Below, one piece after another: positions 31,696 through 38,696 of a stretch of 39,105 nucleotides of DNA (the stretch's first letter is position 1; each line of letters begins with the position of its first letter). The notes under the pieces are model-generated. The model saw only the letters and a list, made by a program, of their open reading frames with translations. It was not told where the DNA came from and searched no databases. A program made the translations under genes and the position numbers. Location of the stretch: NCBI RefSeq assembly GCF_014651715.1, contig NZ_BMXK01000016.1, forward strand, positions 1-39,105, written 5' to 3'. The DNA is from Zhihengliuella salsuginis (GTDB lineage: Bacteria > Actinomycetota > Actinomycetes > Actinomycetales > Micrococcaceae).

Positions 31696-32931
31696 ATGAG
31701 CGCAGACACCGCGGGCACCACGCCCGGAGACCAGAGCCCCGGCACCGCACACCCCGGGACCGTCGCCGAGGTCTTCGCCGCGTTCCTGAAGCTCGGCCTG
31801 ACCTCCTTCGGCGGGCCCGTCGCCCACCTCGGCTACTTCCGCGAGGCGTTCGTGCAGCGCCGCCGGTGGTTGTCCGACGCCGCCTACGCCGACCTCGTGG
31901 CGCTGTGCCAGTTCCTGCCCGGCCCCGCCTCGAGCCAGGTCGGCATGGCGCTCGGGCTGCAGCGCGCCGGGATCGGCGGGTTGATCGCCGCCTGGTTCGC
32001 GTTCACGCTGCCCTCGGCGCTCATCCTGGTGGCCTTCGCGTTCGGCGTCGCGGCGTTCGGCGATGCCGCCGGAACCGGCTGGCTGCAGGGGCTGAAGGCC
32101 GCGGCCGTGGCCGTCGTCGCGCAGGCCGTGCTCGGCATGGCGAAGACTCTGACGCCGGACGCGCGGCGGGCCACCATCGCGGCGGCCGGCGCCGTCGTCG
32201 TGCTGCTCGTCCCGCACCCGGCGGTGCAGGTCGCCGTGATCGCCGCGGGTGCGCTCGCCGGCCTCGCGTGGCTTCGCCCGGGGCCGGCGGACGACGACGG
32301 CGGCGGGCTCGGCATCCGCGTCAGCCGCCGGGTCGGCGCGGGCGCCCTCGCGCTCTTCGGGGCGCTGCTCGCCGGCCTGCCGATCGCCGCGGCCGCGACC
32401 GGCGACGCCGCGCTCAAGCTCGCGGACACGTTCTACCGGGCCGGCGCGCTCGTCTTCGGCGGCGGCCACGTGGTGCTGCCGCTGCTCGAGGCGGAGACGG
32501 TGCCGAACGGGCTCGTCGCGCACGACACGTTCCTCGCCGGCTACGGCGCCGCCCAGGCGGTACCCGGCCCGCTGTTCACGTTCGCCGGCTACCTCGGCGG
32601 CAGCACGACGACGGGGCCCACCGGCCTGCTCGGTGCCGCGATCGCGCTGCTCGCCATCTTCCTCCCGGCCGCGCTGCTGGCCGTCGGGGCGCTGCCGTTC
32701 TGGGACCGGCTGCGCAGCGCCCCGCGCGCCCGGTCGGCGCTGATGGGCGTGAATGCGGTCGTCGTCGGGATCCTCGCGGCCGCGCTGTACGACCCGGTGT
32801 TCACCGCGGGCATCACGTCGGCGGCGACGCTGGCTGTGGCGATCGCGGTGTTCGTGGCGCAGCGGGCGTGGAACGTGCCGGCCTGGGCCGCGGTCGTCGG
32901 GGCGGGGATCGTCGGCTACTTCGTGCTGTAG
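31696..32931 (+). CDS. chrA: ChrA-type chromate transporter (bidomain CHR family)
   Basis: A 411-residue membrane protein with two homologous halves of the CHR family. The first half has LTSFGGPVAHLGYFREAFV and FLPGPASSQVGMALG; the second has LVFGGGHVVLPLLE and AVPGPLFTFAGYLGG. Family members export chromate from the cytoplasm. ATG 31696 is chosen because the conserved domain starts about 20 residues later. There is no clear Shine-Dalgarno, and no chromate regulator (ChrB) is adjacent. About twelve hydrophobic segments are present. It is the last clearly chromosomal-type gene before the accessory region. Confidence 0.93.
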   Translation: MSADTAGTTPGDQSPGTAHPGTVAEVFAAFLKLGLTSFGGPVAHLGYFREAFVQRRRWLSDAAYADLVALCQFLPGPASSQVGMALGLQRAGIGGLIAAWFAFTLPSALILVAFAFGVAAFGDAAGTGWLQGLKAAAVAVVAQAVLGMAKTLTPDARRATIAAAGAVVVLLVPHPAVQVAVIAAGALAGLAWLRPGPADDDGGGLGIRVSRRVGAGALALFGALLAGLPIAAAATGDAALKLADTFYRAGALVFGGGHVVLPLLEAETVPNGLVAHDTFLAGYGAAQAVPGPLFTFAGYLGGSTTTGPTGLLGAAIALLAIFLPAALLAVGALPFWDRLRSAPRARSALMGVNAVVVGILAAALYDPVFTAGITSAATLAVAIAVFVAQRAWNVPAWAAVVGAGIVGYFVL

Positions 32932-33022
32932 TCGCCGGCGCTGTCACGCGCGGTCGTTTGCGTTTTGGGGGATAAAACCGTGGCGTATTCCGCGGCCGAA
33001 GCGTAGTTCGTTCTTCGAGCCC

Positions 33023-33103
33023 ATGAGCTATGACGAATGGCTCGACTACGCAGTACGCGACCTAGACCAGGAATACGACCTCATCGACGGGCCGCAGGGC
33101 TGA
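33023..33103 (+). CDS. Possible 26-codon ORF upstream of the MucR-like gene
   Basis: MSYDEWLDYAVRDLDQEYDL and six further residues form a short acidic ORF whose stop overlaps the ATG of the MucR-like gene (TGATG), which suggests coupling. The ribosome site is poor, so it may be chance or the remnant of a longer gene. Confidence 0.35.
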   Translation: MSYDEWLDYAVRDLDQEYDLIDGPQG

Positions 33104-33659
33104 TGAAGGTGGGCGATCCAGACGGGCACGGCCGGTACGGGATCATCGACACCGACGAGGAAGGCCTGTTGATCTGCCACGAGTGCGGGCAGGCGTGGCA
33201 ATTCTTGGCCACTCACGCCCGGTACAGGCACGGCATCCGTACAGCCGCCGACTACCGGCAGAGGCACGGACTCGCACGCCGTCAAGGCTCGCCAGTGCTG
33301 ATCTGTCGGACCGGCTGCGCACCATTGCTACAGACCGCGACGCCATCGCCAATGTCGAGGAAGTCCGAGACACCCGAAAGGCCACGGAAGCATCCCGCCA
33401 AATCGCCCAACGCGGCCAGTGGGCGCCTGCCACGATGGCTAAGCGCATGAGTCAGCGGCAAGCTCGCCGGGGCCGCGAACTCACGGCCAGCGAGGCCGCG
33501 TGGCTGGAGGAAGTCGCCTACGACTTTCAGGCGTGGTCCGACCGCGCCCGGAGTCTGTTGGCGCAGGACGATGTGTCTGCCTGGTCCATTGCTGACGCTA
33601 CTGGCATAGCGACCCCGACCGTGCACCAGCGACTACGCAGGTATCCGGCCACCGGATAA
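33103..33659 (+). pseudogene. MucR/Ros-like zinc-finger and HTH protein gene, frameshifted
   Basis: The first frame (from ATG 33103) encodes LLICHECGQAWQFLATHARY followed by RHGIRTAADYRQRHGL, a MucR/Ros-like zinc-finger domain of the kind carried by mobile elements. After CAA at 33283-33285 homology moves to another frame, beginning LASADLSDRLRTIA at about 33288 and running to a C-terminal helix-turn-helix (VSAWSIADATGIATPTVHQR) and stop at 33657-33659. One base appears to be missing near 33286-33288. Joined, the protein would be about 185 residues. Sequencing error or a real mutation are both possible; programmed frameshifting is less likely. The stop lies inside a large inverted repeat. Confidence 0.6.
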
Positions 33660-33705
33660 GGTGTGACGCCTTGTCTGATTAGGACAAAGCGTCACACCTT
33701 ATCCG
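33653..33705. terminator. Large inverted repeat over the end of the MucR-like gene
   Basis: CGGATAAGGTGTGACGC (33653-33669) and GCGTCACACCTTATCCG (33689-33705) are perfect 17-bp arms. Inside, TTGTC pairs with GACAA after one mismatch, leaving a 7-nt loop. The gene's TAA stop is in the left arm. No T-run follows, so besides a terminator it could be a recombination or protein-binding site. Confidence 0.75.
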
Positions 33706-33810
33706 ACGTGAAAATTCCTCGTCTGACGGTTGACGGCGGATCGCTCGGCAGGTGCGCCAGGCCCAGCACGCTACCTCGCGTGTCGCACCACAGTTGGGGA
33801 TGGCAAACGG

Positions 33811-33845
33811 TGAGGGGCGCCGGAGGACTCCTCCGGCGCCCCTCA
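33811..33845 (-). terminator. Hairpin after the 37-codon ORF
   Basis: TGAGGGGCGCCGGAG (33811-33825) pairs perfectly with CTCCGGCGCCCCTCA (33831-33845), a 15-bp stem with a 5-nt loop, starting 8 bases beyond the stop of the minus-strand 37-codon ORF. It is a likely transcript end, although the T-run on the minus strand is weak. Confidence 0.65.
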
Positions 33846-33853
33846 AGATAGAC

Positions 33854-33967
33854 CTAGCCGAAGAAGTCGGTCGATTCCATCAGTCGCACCCCGATGGCGA
33901 TAACCATCCTGATGTACTCATGAATCTGCGGCATCTTCGAATCGGTCAGTTCCTTGTTCTTGCGCAC
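33854..33967 (-). CDS. Unrecognised 37-residue small protein
   Basis: GTG start with GAAAGGAG 10 nt upstream (33978-33985), 37 codons, TAG at 33856-33854, and a 15-bp hairpin right after. The product begins VRKNKELTDSKMPQIHEYIR, continues with the hydrophobic run MVIAIGV and ends STDFFG. It is basic at the N-terminus and could be an amphipathic or membrane-active peptide. I recognise no family. Having a ribosome site, sensible codons and a terminator-like hairpin together makes chance less likely. It lies downstream of, and on the same strand as, the winged-helix gene, and next to a candidate plus-strand small RNA. Confidence 0.5.
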   Translation of the reverse strand: MRKNKELTDSKMPQIHEYIRMVIAIGVRLMESTDFFG

Positions 33968-34042
33968 AGGAACCACTCTCCTTTCGGAAGGTGGCCGCTA
34001 TCGCAGAACCTGAGTGGCGGCCCCGAATATGGAGCACACCGA

Positions 34043-34072
34043 TTGACCCAGGCTCGTCCTGGGGCATATCTT
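34043..34072 (+). promoter_or_regulatory. Promoter with operator-like dyad for the candidate small RNA
   Basis: TTGACC (34043-34048) and TATCTT (34067-34072) are 18 nt apart. Between them CCCAGG (34047-34052) and CCTGGG (34058-34063) form a dyad with a 5-nt spacer, so a dimeric repressor bound there would block the promoter. Confidence 0.55.
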
Positions 34073-34078
34073 GGGGTT

Positions 34079-34170
34079 GTCATAACCGCTTGGACATGCT
34101 TCCAGGCAGCGGCAGCAGCCACTGTTGCCAGCGAGATCGGACCCGTTGGCGCGGGTCCGATCTCGTTTAA
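34079..34170 (+). ncRNA. Candidate regulatory RNA of about 90 nt
   Basis: A promoter (34043-34072) and a strong terminator (34132-34168) are only about 60 bases apart, with no credible ORF between them, so a transcript of roughly 90 nt is predicted from about 34079. It is on the strand opposite to the winged-helix gene (ending 34245) and the 37-codon ORF (starting 33967), so it would be antisense to the RNA joining those two. It could act as antisense control of either. The start site is estimated from the -10 position only. Confidence 0.45.
34132..34168 (+). terminator. Intrinsic terminator of the candidate small RNA
   Basis: CGAGATCGGACCCG (34132-34145) pairs perfectly with CGGGTCCGATCTCG (34152-34165), a 14-bp stem with a 6-nt loop, followed by TTTAA. 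Confidence 0.75.
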
Positions 34171-34244
34171 CCCCAGGACCGGGGCGGCATCCCCAATGGG
34201 GACATCTTGAGTCTTACACCAGGGGAACGTCGCACTTGGACGCC

Positions 34245-35075
34245 TCACCCCTTGGCTTTCGCGGCCGCGTTTGCTTCCTTGCGGAGCTGTTCGCGATGGG
34301 CCGTGCTGTAGTCACCGAGCAGGGCGCGGTGATGCACCGCGCGGTAGCCGACCGGGCTACGGGCGTCGGCAACCTTCTGCACATGACTAGCGATGAGACC
34401 ATGCCTGGACAGTTCCCCGTATCCTCGTTCTGCGGTGCGTTCGCTGATGCCGTACCAGGCCTGGGCGCGTTCGACTGGAACGGTGAACGTCGTCTTGCCC
34501 TTCGGGTCGTTGGTGTCCCGCAGCATCATCAGCAGCATGGCTTTGCCCGGAAGGCGAAGCGTGTCGATATGCCCCTCGGTCCAGAACGTGAACGGAATCG
34601 TGAAGAAGCCATTTCCCTGAGTCTCCGCGGGGAGGGCAGCGCCGGTCTTGAGTGGCGGCCGACCGGAACCGTCTTCGCGGAGGAGGACAATCTCGGGAGA
34701 TTCGCCTTGTCCGGGGACTTGAAGCAGGTTCGCACCTGACAGGTACCGCAAGGCTTCCCGAATAGTCCTCGAACTGCACGGACGCTTCTCGGAACTGAGG
34801 AGCCGCGCCCACGTACCGATGGGGAGTGGGCTCCCTTCCAGGATCGGCTCGAGGGCATGAATCGTCAGCAGCAGCTCAAGCGCGCGCTCCTTGCGGTCGG
34901 TGACCATCTTCCCTAGAACCGAACCACGATTCTCAACGCGCTCTGGGTTCTGCACGAAATTCTTCTGAATGCGCGCATACCCCCTCTTGGCGTTCGTAAA
35001 CAGTTCCCGACGCGTCTCAGCGGGTGTAATGGGGGCCTCGTTGACAAGGTGTCCAAAAGGGTTCTCGGTACTCAT
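34245..35075 (-). CDS. Two-winged-helix DNA-binding protein, candidate plasmid replication initiator
   Basis: A 276-residue basic protein with two winged-helix-like segments: about residues 60-130 (KERALELLLTIHALEPILEG, SSRTIREALRYLSGANLL) and about 150-240 (LRLPGKAMLLMML, WYGISERTAERGYGELSRHG). This double winged-helix plan resembles iteron-plasmid Rep proteins, and an inverted repeat plus iteron-like direct repeats lie just upstream. I do not recognise a named Rep family, so a transcriptional regulator is also possible. ATG 35075 is preferred to 35087 because TATGCT (35088-35083) ends 7 nt before it, a leaderless pattern. No partition gene is seen nearby. Confidence 0.6.
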   Translation of the reverse strand: MSTENPFGHLVNEAPITPAETRRELFTNAKRGYARIQKNFVQNPERVENRGSVLGKMVTDRKERALELLLTIHALEPILEGSPLPIGTWARLLSSEKRPCSSRTIREALRYLSGANLLQVPGQGESPEIVLLREDGSGRPPLKTGAALPAETQGNGFFTIPFTFWTEGHIDTLRLPGKAMLLMMLRDTNDPKGKTTFTVPVERAQAWYGISERTAERGYGELSRHGLIASHVQKVADARSPVGYRAVHHRALLGDYSTAHREQLRKEANAAAKAKG

Positions 35076-35126
35076 AGCCAGAAGCATACACTACGAGGCG
35101 GATCAATAATGCGCTACTTGTGGAAT

Positions 35127-35142
35127 CTAAGTACGCACTTAG
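35127..35142. promoter_or_regulatory. Inverted repeat upstream of the winged-helix gene
   Basis: CTAAGT-ACGC-ACTTAG, perfect 6-bp arms with a 4-nt spacer, about 50 bases before the start codon. In iteron plasmids such a repeat is where Rep dimers repress their own gene; here that is inferred. Confidence 0.55.
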
Positions 35143-35151
35143 GTGCCATCT

Positions 35152-35205
35152 TGCGATGTCGTGACGATTCCATATGGCGATACCGTGCGATACCCCTGCG
35201 ATACC
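35152..35205. repeat. Iteron-like direct repeats (GCGATACC)
   Basis: GCGATACC occurs at 35177-35184, 35187-35194 and 35198-35205, spaced 10 and 11 nt, one helical turn each. TGCGATGTC (35152-35160) and a CGATTCC (35165-35171) look like degenerate copies on the same face. Short helically phased repeats suit cooperative binding by a Rep-like protein. Confidence 0.6.
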
Positions 35206-35449
35206 GCTAGGGACACTGGGGCCAGGCGGCAGAGGTGCGGCGTGTCAGTTCGGCTAGCGGGCGGACTCGGAAATTTCTTCATGCATTTTTCGTGAGGTAG
35301 ATCGACTTGGGGTGTACCGGAGAAGCGCGACGAGCCGCCCAATAGCAGCTCTCTCCGGCCGGTGTTGGCACCAGGAGAACCACTGTTGGACGGCTCGAGG
35401 AGTATGGAGTTATCGGCTGCGCATAGTTCTACGTGCACGGCAGAGGTGA

Positions 35450-36217
35450 CTAGGCCCGCTTCTCAGCGCCAGGAGCTGCTGCTAAAATCTCGGTCACCTG
35501 TTCTCGGCTCAGACAACCCGAAGTGGCTCCGCCACGAAGGGCCTGCTGCCACGTCGGCTTGAAGACTCGCAGCATAGCCCTGTATGTCGGGAGCATCCTC
35601 CTGTGTGAGTTGCCGAAATCGTTCTCCCGACTGAGTGCCTCCTTCTGCTCTTCCCAGCGGCCGGCCTTGACGAGGAACTCCACGTAGTTGGCCAGGCGAC
35701 TCTCCAGGGAGTCGTTGAAGTCGAATCCCTTGAAGGTGCCGTAGCGCTCAGCTTCAACCACCTGGACTTGGCCCCATCCATCCTCTCCCAGCTGTCTCAC
35801 GCTGTTCTCGATCACGCGGAACATGTCGAGGACGTCCCACACCAGAGTGCACTCGGCCTTGGTCATGGGCGCATTGATGTCCGTGAACTCTTCGGAGTAC
35901 TCGCCGGCGAATCCGTTCTCCAGAACCTTGAGTGCACGGACTTCCGAGCCTTCATCGAAGTACTGATCGTTGAGCAGGCCCTGGGAGGCGAGCAGGTTGC
36001 GGTGCAGGAGCTGGAGCACCTTCCGCTCGAAGTGCGACAGGTTGATTTCCTCGTCGCCCTCGCGCCTGCCGGTGCCGATTTCTTCTGACCGCTCAAGGCT
36101 CAGGTGGGTATCAAGTGCTCCGCGAATGTAGTCACTGAAACTAACTCCCTGGGATTCAGCTGCGGCTTCTAGTCGATTTCGAGTCTCGTCTGGGACTCTG
36201 ATGGTGATGGTCGCCAT
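35450..36217 (-). CDS. Ribbon-helix-helix protein fused to a YfbU domain
   Basis: A 255-residue protein. Residues 1-45 form a CopG-like ribbon-helix-helix (MATITIRVPDETRNRLEAAA, then SFSDYIRGAL). From about 60 to the end it matches the YfbU family pattern: LSHFERKVLQLLHRNL, LENGFAGEY, VWDVLDMFRVIENS, FKGFDFNDSLESRLANYVEF, LSREQVTEILAA. YfbU function is not well defined. AGGAGGG lies just before the ATG. It is divergent from the Abi_C-like gene, and dyads in the shared 199-base gap suggest that its RHH domain regulates both. The base composition is lower in GC than in the first 33 kb. Confidence 0.85.
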   Translation of the reverse strand: MATITIRVPDETRNRLEAAAESQGVSFSDYIRGALDTHLSLERSEEIGTGRREGDEEINLSHFERKVLQLLHRNLLASQGLLNDQYFDEGSEVRALKVLENGFAGEYSEEFTDINAPMTKAECTLVWDVLDMFRVIENSVRQLGEDGWGQVQVVEAERYGTFKGFDFNDSLESRLANYVEFLVKAGRWEEQKEALSRENDFGNSHRRMLPTYRAMLRVFKPTWQQALRGGATSGCLSREQVTEILAAAPGAEKRA

Positions 36218-36261
36218 GGGGCAACCCTCCTATCTGGGCTTTCGCCCGGGTTATGGACATG

Positions 36262-36413
36262 CACACGAAGTGTATTCATGTACACAAGTATGACATATCG
36301 TAAGACAGTAGGCGTCGGGAAGGGTTGTGGTCGCTCACCGACCTAAACCGGCCGGTTCCGGCACAGAAGCGAAGCGCCGCCCCAAGATGCGCTGATGCTG
36401 TGCGCATACTTGT
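36262..36413. promoter_or_regulatory. Shared control region between the RHH-YfbU and Abi_C-like genes
   Basis: ACACGAAGTGT (36263-36273) is a short dyad. ACAAGTATG at 36284-36292 recurs inverted as CATACTTGT at 36405-36413, the latter overlapping the -10-like CATACT (36405-36410) six nt before the Abi_C-like ATG. AACCGGCCGGTT (36346-36357) is a perfect 12-bp palindrome. These sites would let one DNA-binding protein, probably the RHH-YfbU product, control both directions. Confidence 0.45.
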
Positions 36414-36416
36414 CAT

Positions 36417-37283
36417 ATGACCAGTGAGGACCTATGGGCAGTGGAAGCGGCGTTCGCCGACATTTTTGCGGCGGAATCGCCGCCAACGCATAGCGATATG
36501 GACATCGCGTTTAGGCGAGCTGGAGTCTTGTCACCTCGAGAGGAGGAGTCTCGGTCCATCTCCAAACCGAAACGCATCATGAATGCGTTTAGCCAAGTTG
36601 TAGGCGATGCTGACGGGCGCGTAGAAGCGCTGATTGGGGCCCTGGCAAATGCGCTCGCCACCAAGCGGATCTTTGAATCGTCGGACACGGGGACGCAGGG
36701 GATGGTGGCTGAGCTACGCACGCAGCTGGCCAAAGTCGGCTGGGAGGTCGGCGACACTGGCGATCTCTCCTCGCGGGGCGAAATAGACGTGCAGACGGGG
36801 GGTAGGGAAGCGATGGAGAAGCAAATCCAGCGGCTTCGGAAATCCGGCGACGATATTTCCTTGATGCTGGGAGCGGCGAAAGATGCACTTGAAGCGGCGG
36901 CCAAGTTTGTCCTGGTGGAACGGCATCAGACCTGCCGACCGGATGAGTCGGTCGAAGCGCTTGTCAGGAGAGCCATGACGCACGCGGGGATCAGCACCCG
37001 TCCCGCAGACGTGGACAATGAGGCGTCGAAAGCGTTGGCCACCCTCAACCAGGCAGTCCCCAAAATCGCAGAGGCCGTACGCAAAGTTCGCAACGATCAG
37101 GGATCTGGTCACGGGCGAACAGAAATGGCATCCATGAGCATGCCCGAGGCGACGTTCATCCGAGACCTAACTGTCAGTGTTGTGAACTTTCTTCTTGTTG
37201 AACACCGCTCCCGACCGTCGGACATCGTAAAGCGGGAAACGTCATCAGCTCATAGTGACGAGAGCATGGTGACTGGTAGCTGA
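36417..37283 (+). CDS. Abi_C-type (HEPN) putative abortive infection protein
   Basis: A 288-residue soluble protein. The C-terminal half (about 145-262) has the Abi_C pattern: LMLGAAKDALEAAAKFVL as the first helix, and VRKVRNDQGSGHGR carrying Arg225-Asn226 and His232, the R-X(4-6)-H type motif of HEPN ribonucleases. The N-terminal 140 residues are helical and unrecognised; they may sense the trigger. Abi_C-type proteins are linked with phage resistance by growth arrest, which here is inference. No Shine-Dalgarno is seen, but CATACT ends 6 nt before the ATG. It precedes the AbiV-like gene by 76 bases on the same strand. Confidence 0.75.
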   Translation: MTSEDLWAVEAAFADIFAAESPPTHSDMDIAFRRAGVLSPREEESRSISKPKRIMNAFSQVVGDADGRVEALIGALANALATKRIFESSDTGTQGMVAELRTQLAKVGWEVGDTGDLSSRGEIDVQTGGREAMEKQIQRLRKSGDDISLMLGAAKDALEAAAKFVLVERHQTCRPDESVEALVRRAMTHAGISTRPADVDNEASKALATLNQAVPKIAEAVRKVRNDQGSGHGRTEMASMSMPEATFIRDLTVSVVNFLLVEHRSRPSDIVKRETSSAHSDESMVTGS

Positions 37284-37359
37284 GGAAACGTTCGACCCTA
37301 AGTAGATGGCGTGACTTGAGGGGGGAATGTGCTTCGCTCGTGGGCCCTAGGATGGTGAC

Positions 37360-38001
37360 ATGACGACCATGGCCCCGGCCGCTGCGCGCGCCCTCTGGCT
37401 GGCGCTCCTAGACAACGCTGCGCAGCTTGTCGTCGAGGCGGACGTACTCTTCCCCTCGCCGCGTGCTCAGTCGCTGGTCGTCCTAGCCCAGGAAGAAGCC
37501 GGCAAAGCGATCTGGGTCCGCAAAGCCTTCTGGAACGCCTGGTACGGCGACGACGAGACGCCCCGCAAAGTCCCTGAACTGCATGCACAGTGGCGTGCTC
37601 ACAACGCGAAACTGATGGCAGCGATCGACTACTACACCACGGTGTTAGAAGTCCCAGGCAACAGTGAGCCCGTAGATATCGAATTGGTGCGGGCCCATGC
37701 CCCCGAGATTGTGGTTGCTTACTTGAAGCGGGTCGCCCTAGAGGACAACCAGGCGAAGCAGGAGGGTTTCTATGTCGACCTCAAAGCAGACGGGAGCTTC
37801 ACGGTGCCTCAGGCCGACAGGCCGCTCCTGAGGAGTGAGATTTGGGGAGCGGCGGACTTGATCAAGTGGTCTATTGACGACGACCACCTGATGTGCAGCA
37901 TCGTTCGAAGGCCAAGAGTCTTGTCATCTGACGCGATCGCCGCCAAACTCGACTCTATCTTGGCAGATGAGTCGTATGAGGGGGTCGAGGAGCGCGACTA
38001 G
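37360..38001 (+). CDS. AbiV-family (HEPN) putative abortive infection protein
   Basis: A 213-residue protein. The N-terminal region matches the AbiV pattern: NAAQLVVEADVLFPSPRAQS, then LVVLAQEEAGKAIWV (residues 40-53), and WRAHNAKLMAAIDYY (78-92) with the conserved His81. In Lactococcus, AbiV blocks phage late translation. TAGGAT (37348-37353) ends 6 nt before the ATG and no Shine-Dalgarno exists, so it is probably leaderless and could be transcribed independently of the Abi_C-like gene. The stop overlaps the stop of a decayed transposase on the other strand, so an insertion event may have trimmed its end. Confidence 0.78.
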   Translation: MTTMAPAAARALWLALLDNAAQLVVEADVLFPSPRAQSLVVLAQEEAGKAIWVRKAFWNAWYGDDETPRKVPELHAQWRAHNAKLMAAIDYYTTVLEVPGNSEPVDIELVRAHAPEIVVAYLKRVALEDNQAKQEGFYVDLKADGSFTVPQADRPLLRSEIWGAADLIKWSIDDDHLMCSIVRRPRVLSSDAIAAKLDSILADESYEGVEERD

Positions 38002-38180
38002 CTGTACTCGGTCAGGCCACAGGGTACTTTCGTGATCCGGGAGCCGACGATGAACCAGAAGCCTGCGTCCTCAATGGCCTTCAGGTTGGCTGCGGAGAGC
38101 AACCCGGTGTTCGTGACGATCAAGATGCCCTCGATGCCGCGGCGGCCCTCGAGGGAGGGCAGGACTGGGACGCAGTCAGC
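37998..38180 (-). pseudogene. Transposase fragment, IS4/IS1634-like C-terminal part
   Basis: The minus strand reads DCVPVLPSLEGRRGIEGILI, then VTNTGLLSAANLKAIEDAGF, then WFIVGSRITKVPC and a stop at 38000-37998. The D-A/T-G-(M/L)-S-x-AN-x-KAIE pattern is that of the DDE domain of IS4/IS1634-like transposases. Only about 60 residues remain, and no upstream part is in frame. Confidence 0.65.
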
Positions 38181-38324
38181 GGTAGAGGCAGCTCGTTGCT
38201 AGCTGCCCAAAAACGACCGGTTTCGGCCCGGAATCTGGGCGCCGGCGACACACCGCCCAGCGAGTGGCTGACACCTACGGCCCAAACCTGTGCCGCCGCA
38301 ACCCGGTCCGCTAGGTTAATGGCC

Positions 38325-38696
38325 ATGGAGTCCGCCACGAAACCCCGTGCCGGGAACCTGATCGGCTACACGAGGGTCTCGACCGCCGACCAGCAGACGA
38401 CCGCGCAGACTGACGCCCTCGCGACCGCCGGCTGCGGCCGCAGCTCGAGGCTTCCCTGGGCCACCTGAACCCCGGTGACACCCTGGTCGTCTGGAGGCTC
38501 GACCGGCTCGGCCGCTCACGCCAGGATCTGCTGGCCATCGTCACCGAGCTGGGAGACCGCGGCGTCGACTTCACCAGCCTCACGGAATCGATCGACACAC
38601 CCCCGCGACCGAGCGCCTGGTCTTGCACGTCGCCGGCGCGTTCGCCCAGTTCGAGCGCGACCTCATCCGCGACCGGACGAACATCGGCATCGCCGG
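38325..38696 (+). pseudogene. Serine recombinase (resolvase/invertase) remnant
   Basis: ATG 38325 begins MESATKPRAG and then NLIGYTRVSTADQQTTAQTD with the catalytic Ser of the YTRVSTxDQ motif. A TAGGTT box (38312-38317) ends 7 nt before it. After DALATAGC the sequence jumps frame and has lost a stretch, resuming as RPQLEASLGHLNPGDTLVVW, RLDRLGRSRQDLL and VDFTSLTESIDT. A second frameshift near the run of C at 38600 leads to HVAGAFAQFERDLIRDRTN, and homology then ends at about 38696 where an IS110 remnant begins. It is non-functional. Confidence 0.82.

Larger units (their letters stand above)
35089..35449. other. Gene-free region with features of a plasmid-type replication origin
   Basis: This stretch between two minus-strand genes holds, in order from the winged-helix gene, a perfect inverted repeat (35127-35142), a group of direct repeats (35152-35205), and an AT-rich segment at about 35269-35292 (GGAAATTTCTTCATGCATTT). 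Inverted repeat plus iterons plus AT-rich region beside a rep-like gene is the layout of iteron-controlled plasmid origins. No DnaA box was found by eye. The remaining bases up to 35449 show no convincing gene. Confidence 0.5.

Noticed and set aside
34079-34170. Classical counter-transcribed RNA of plasmid copy control
   Set aside because: Such RNAs are antisense to the rep leader; this one lies beyond the 3' end of the rep-like gene, so only a general small-RNA call is made.
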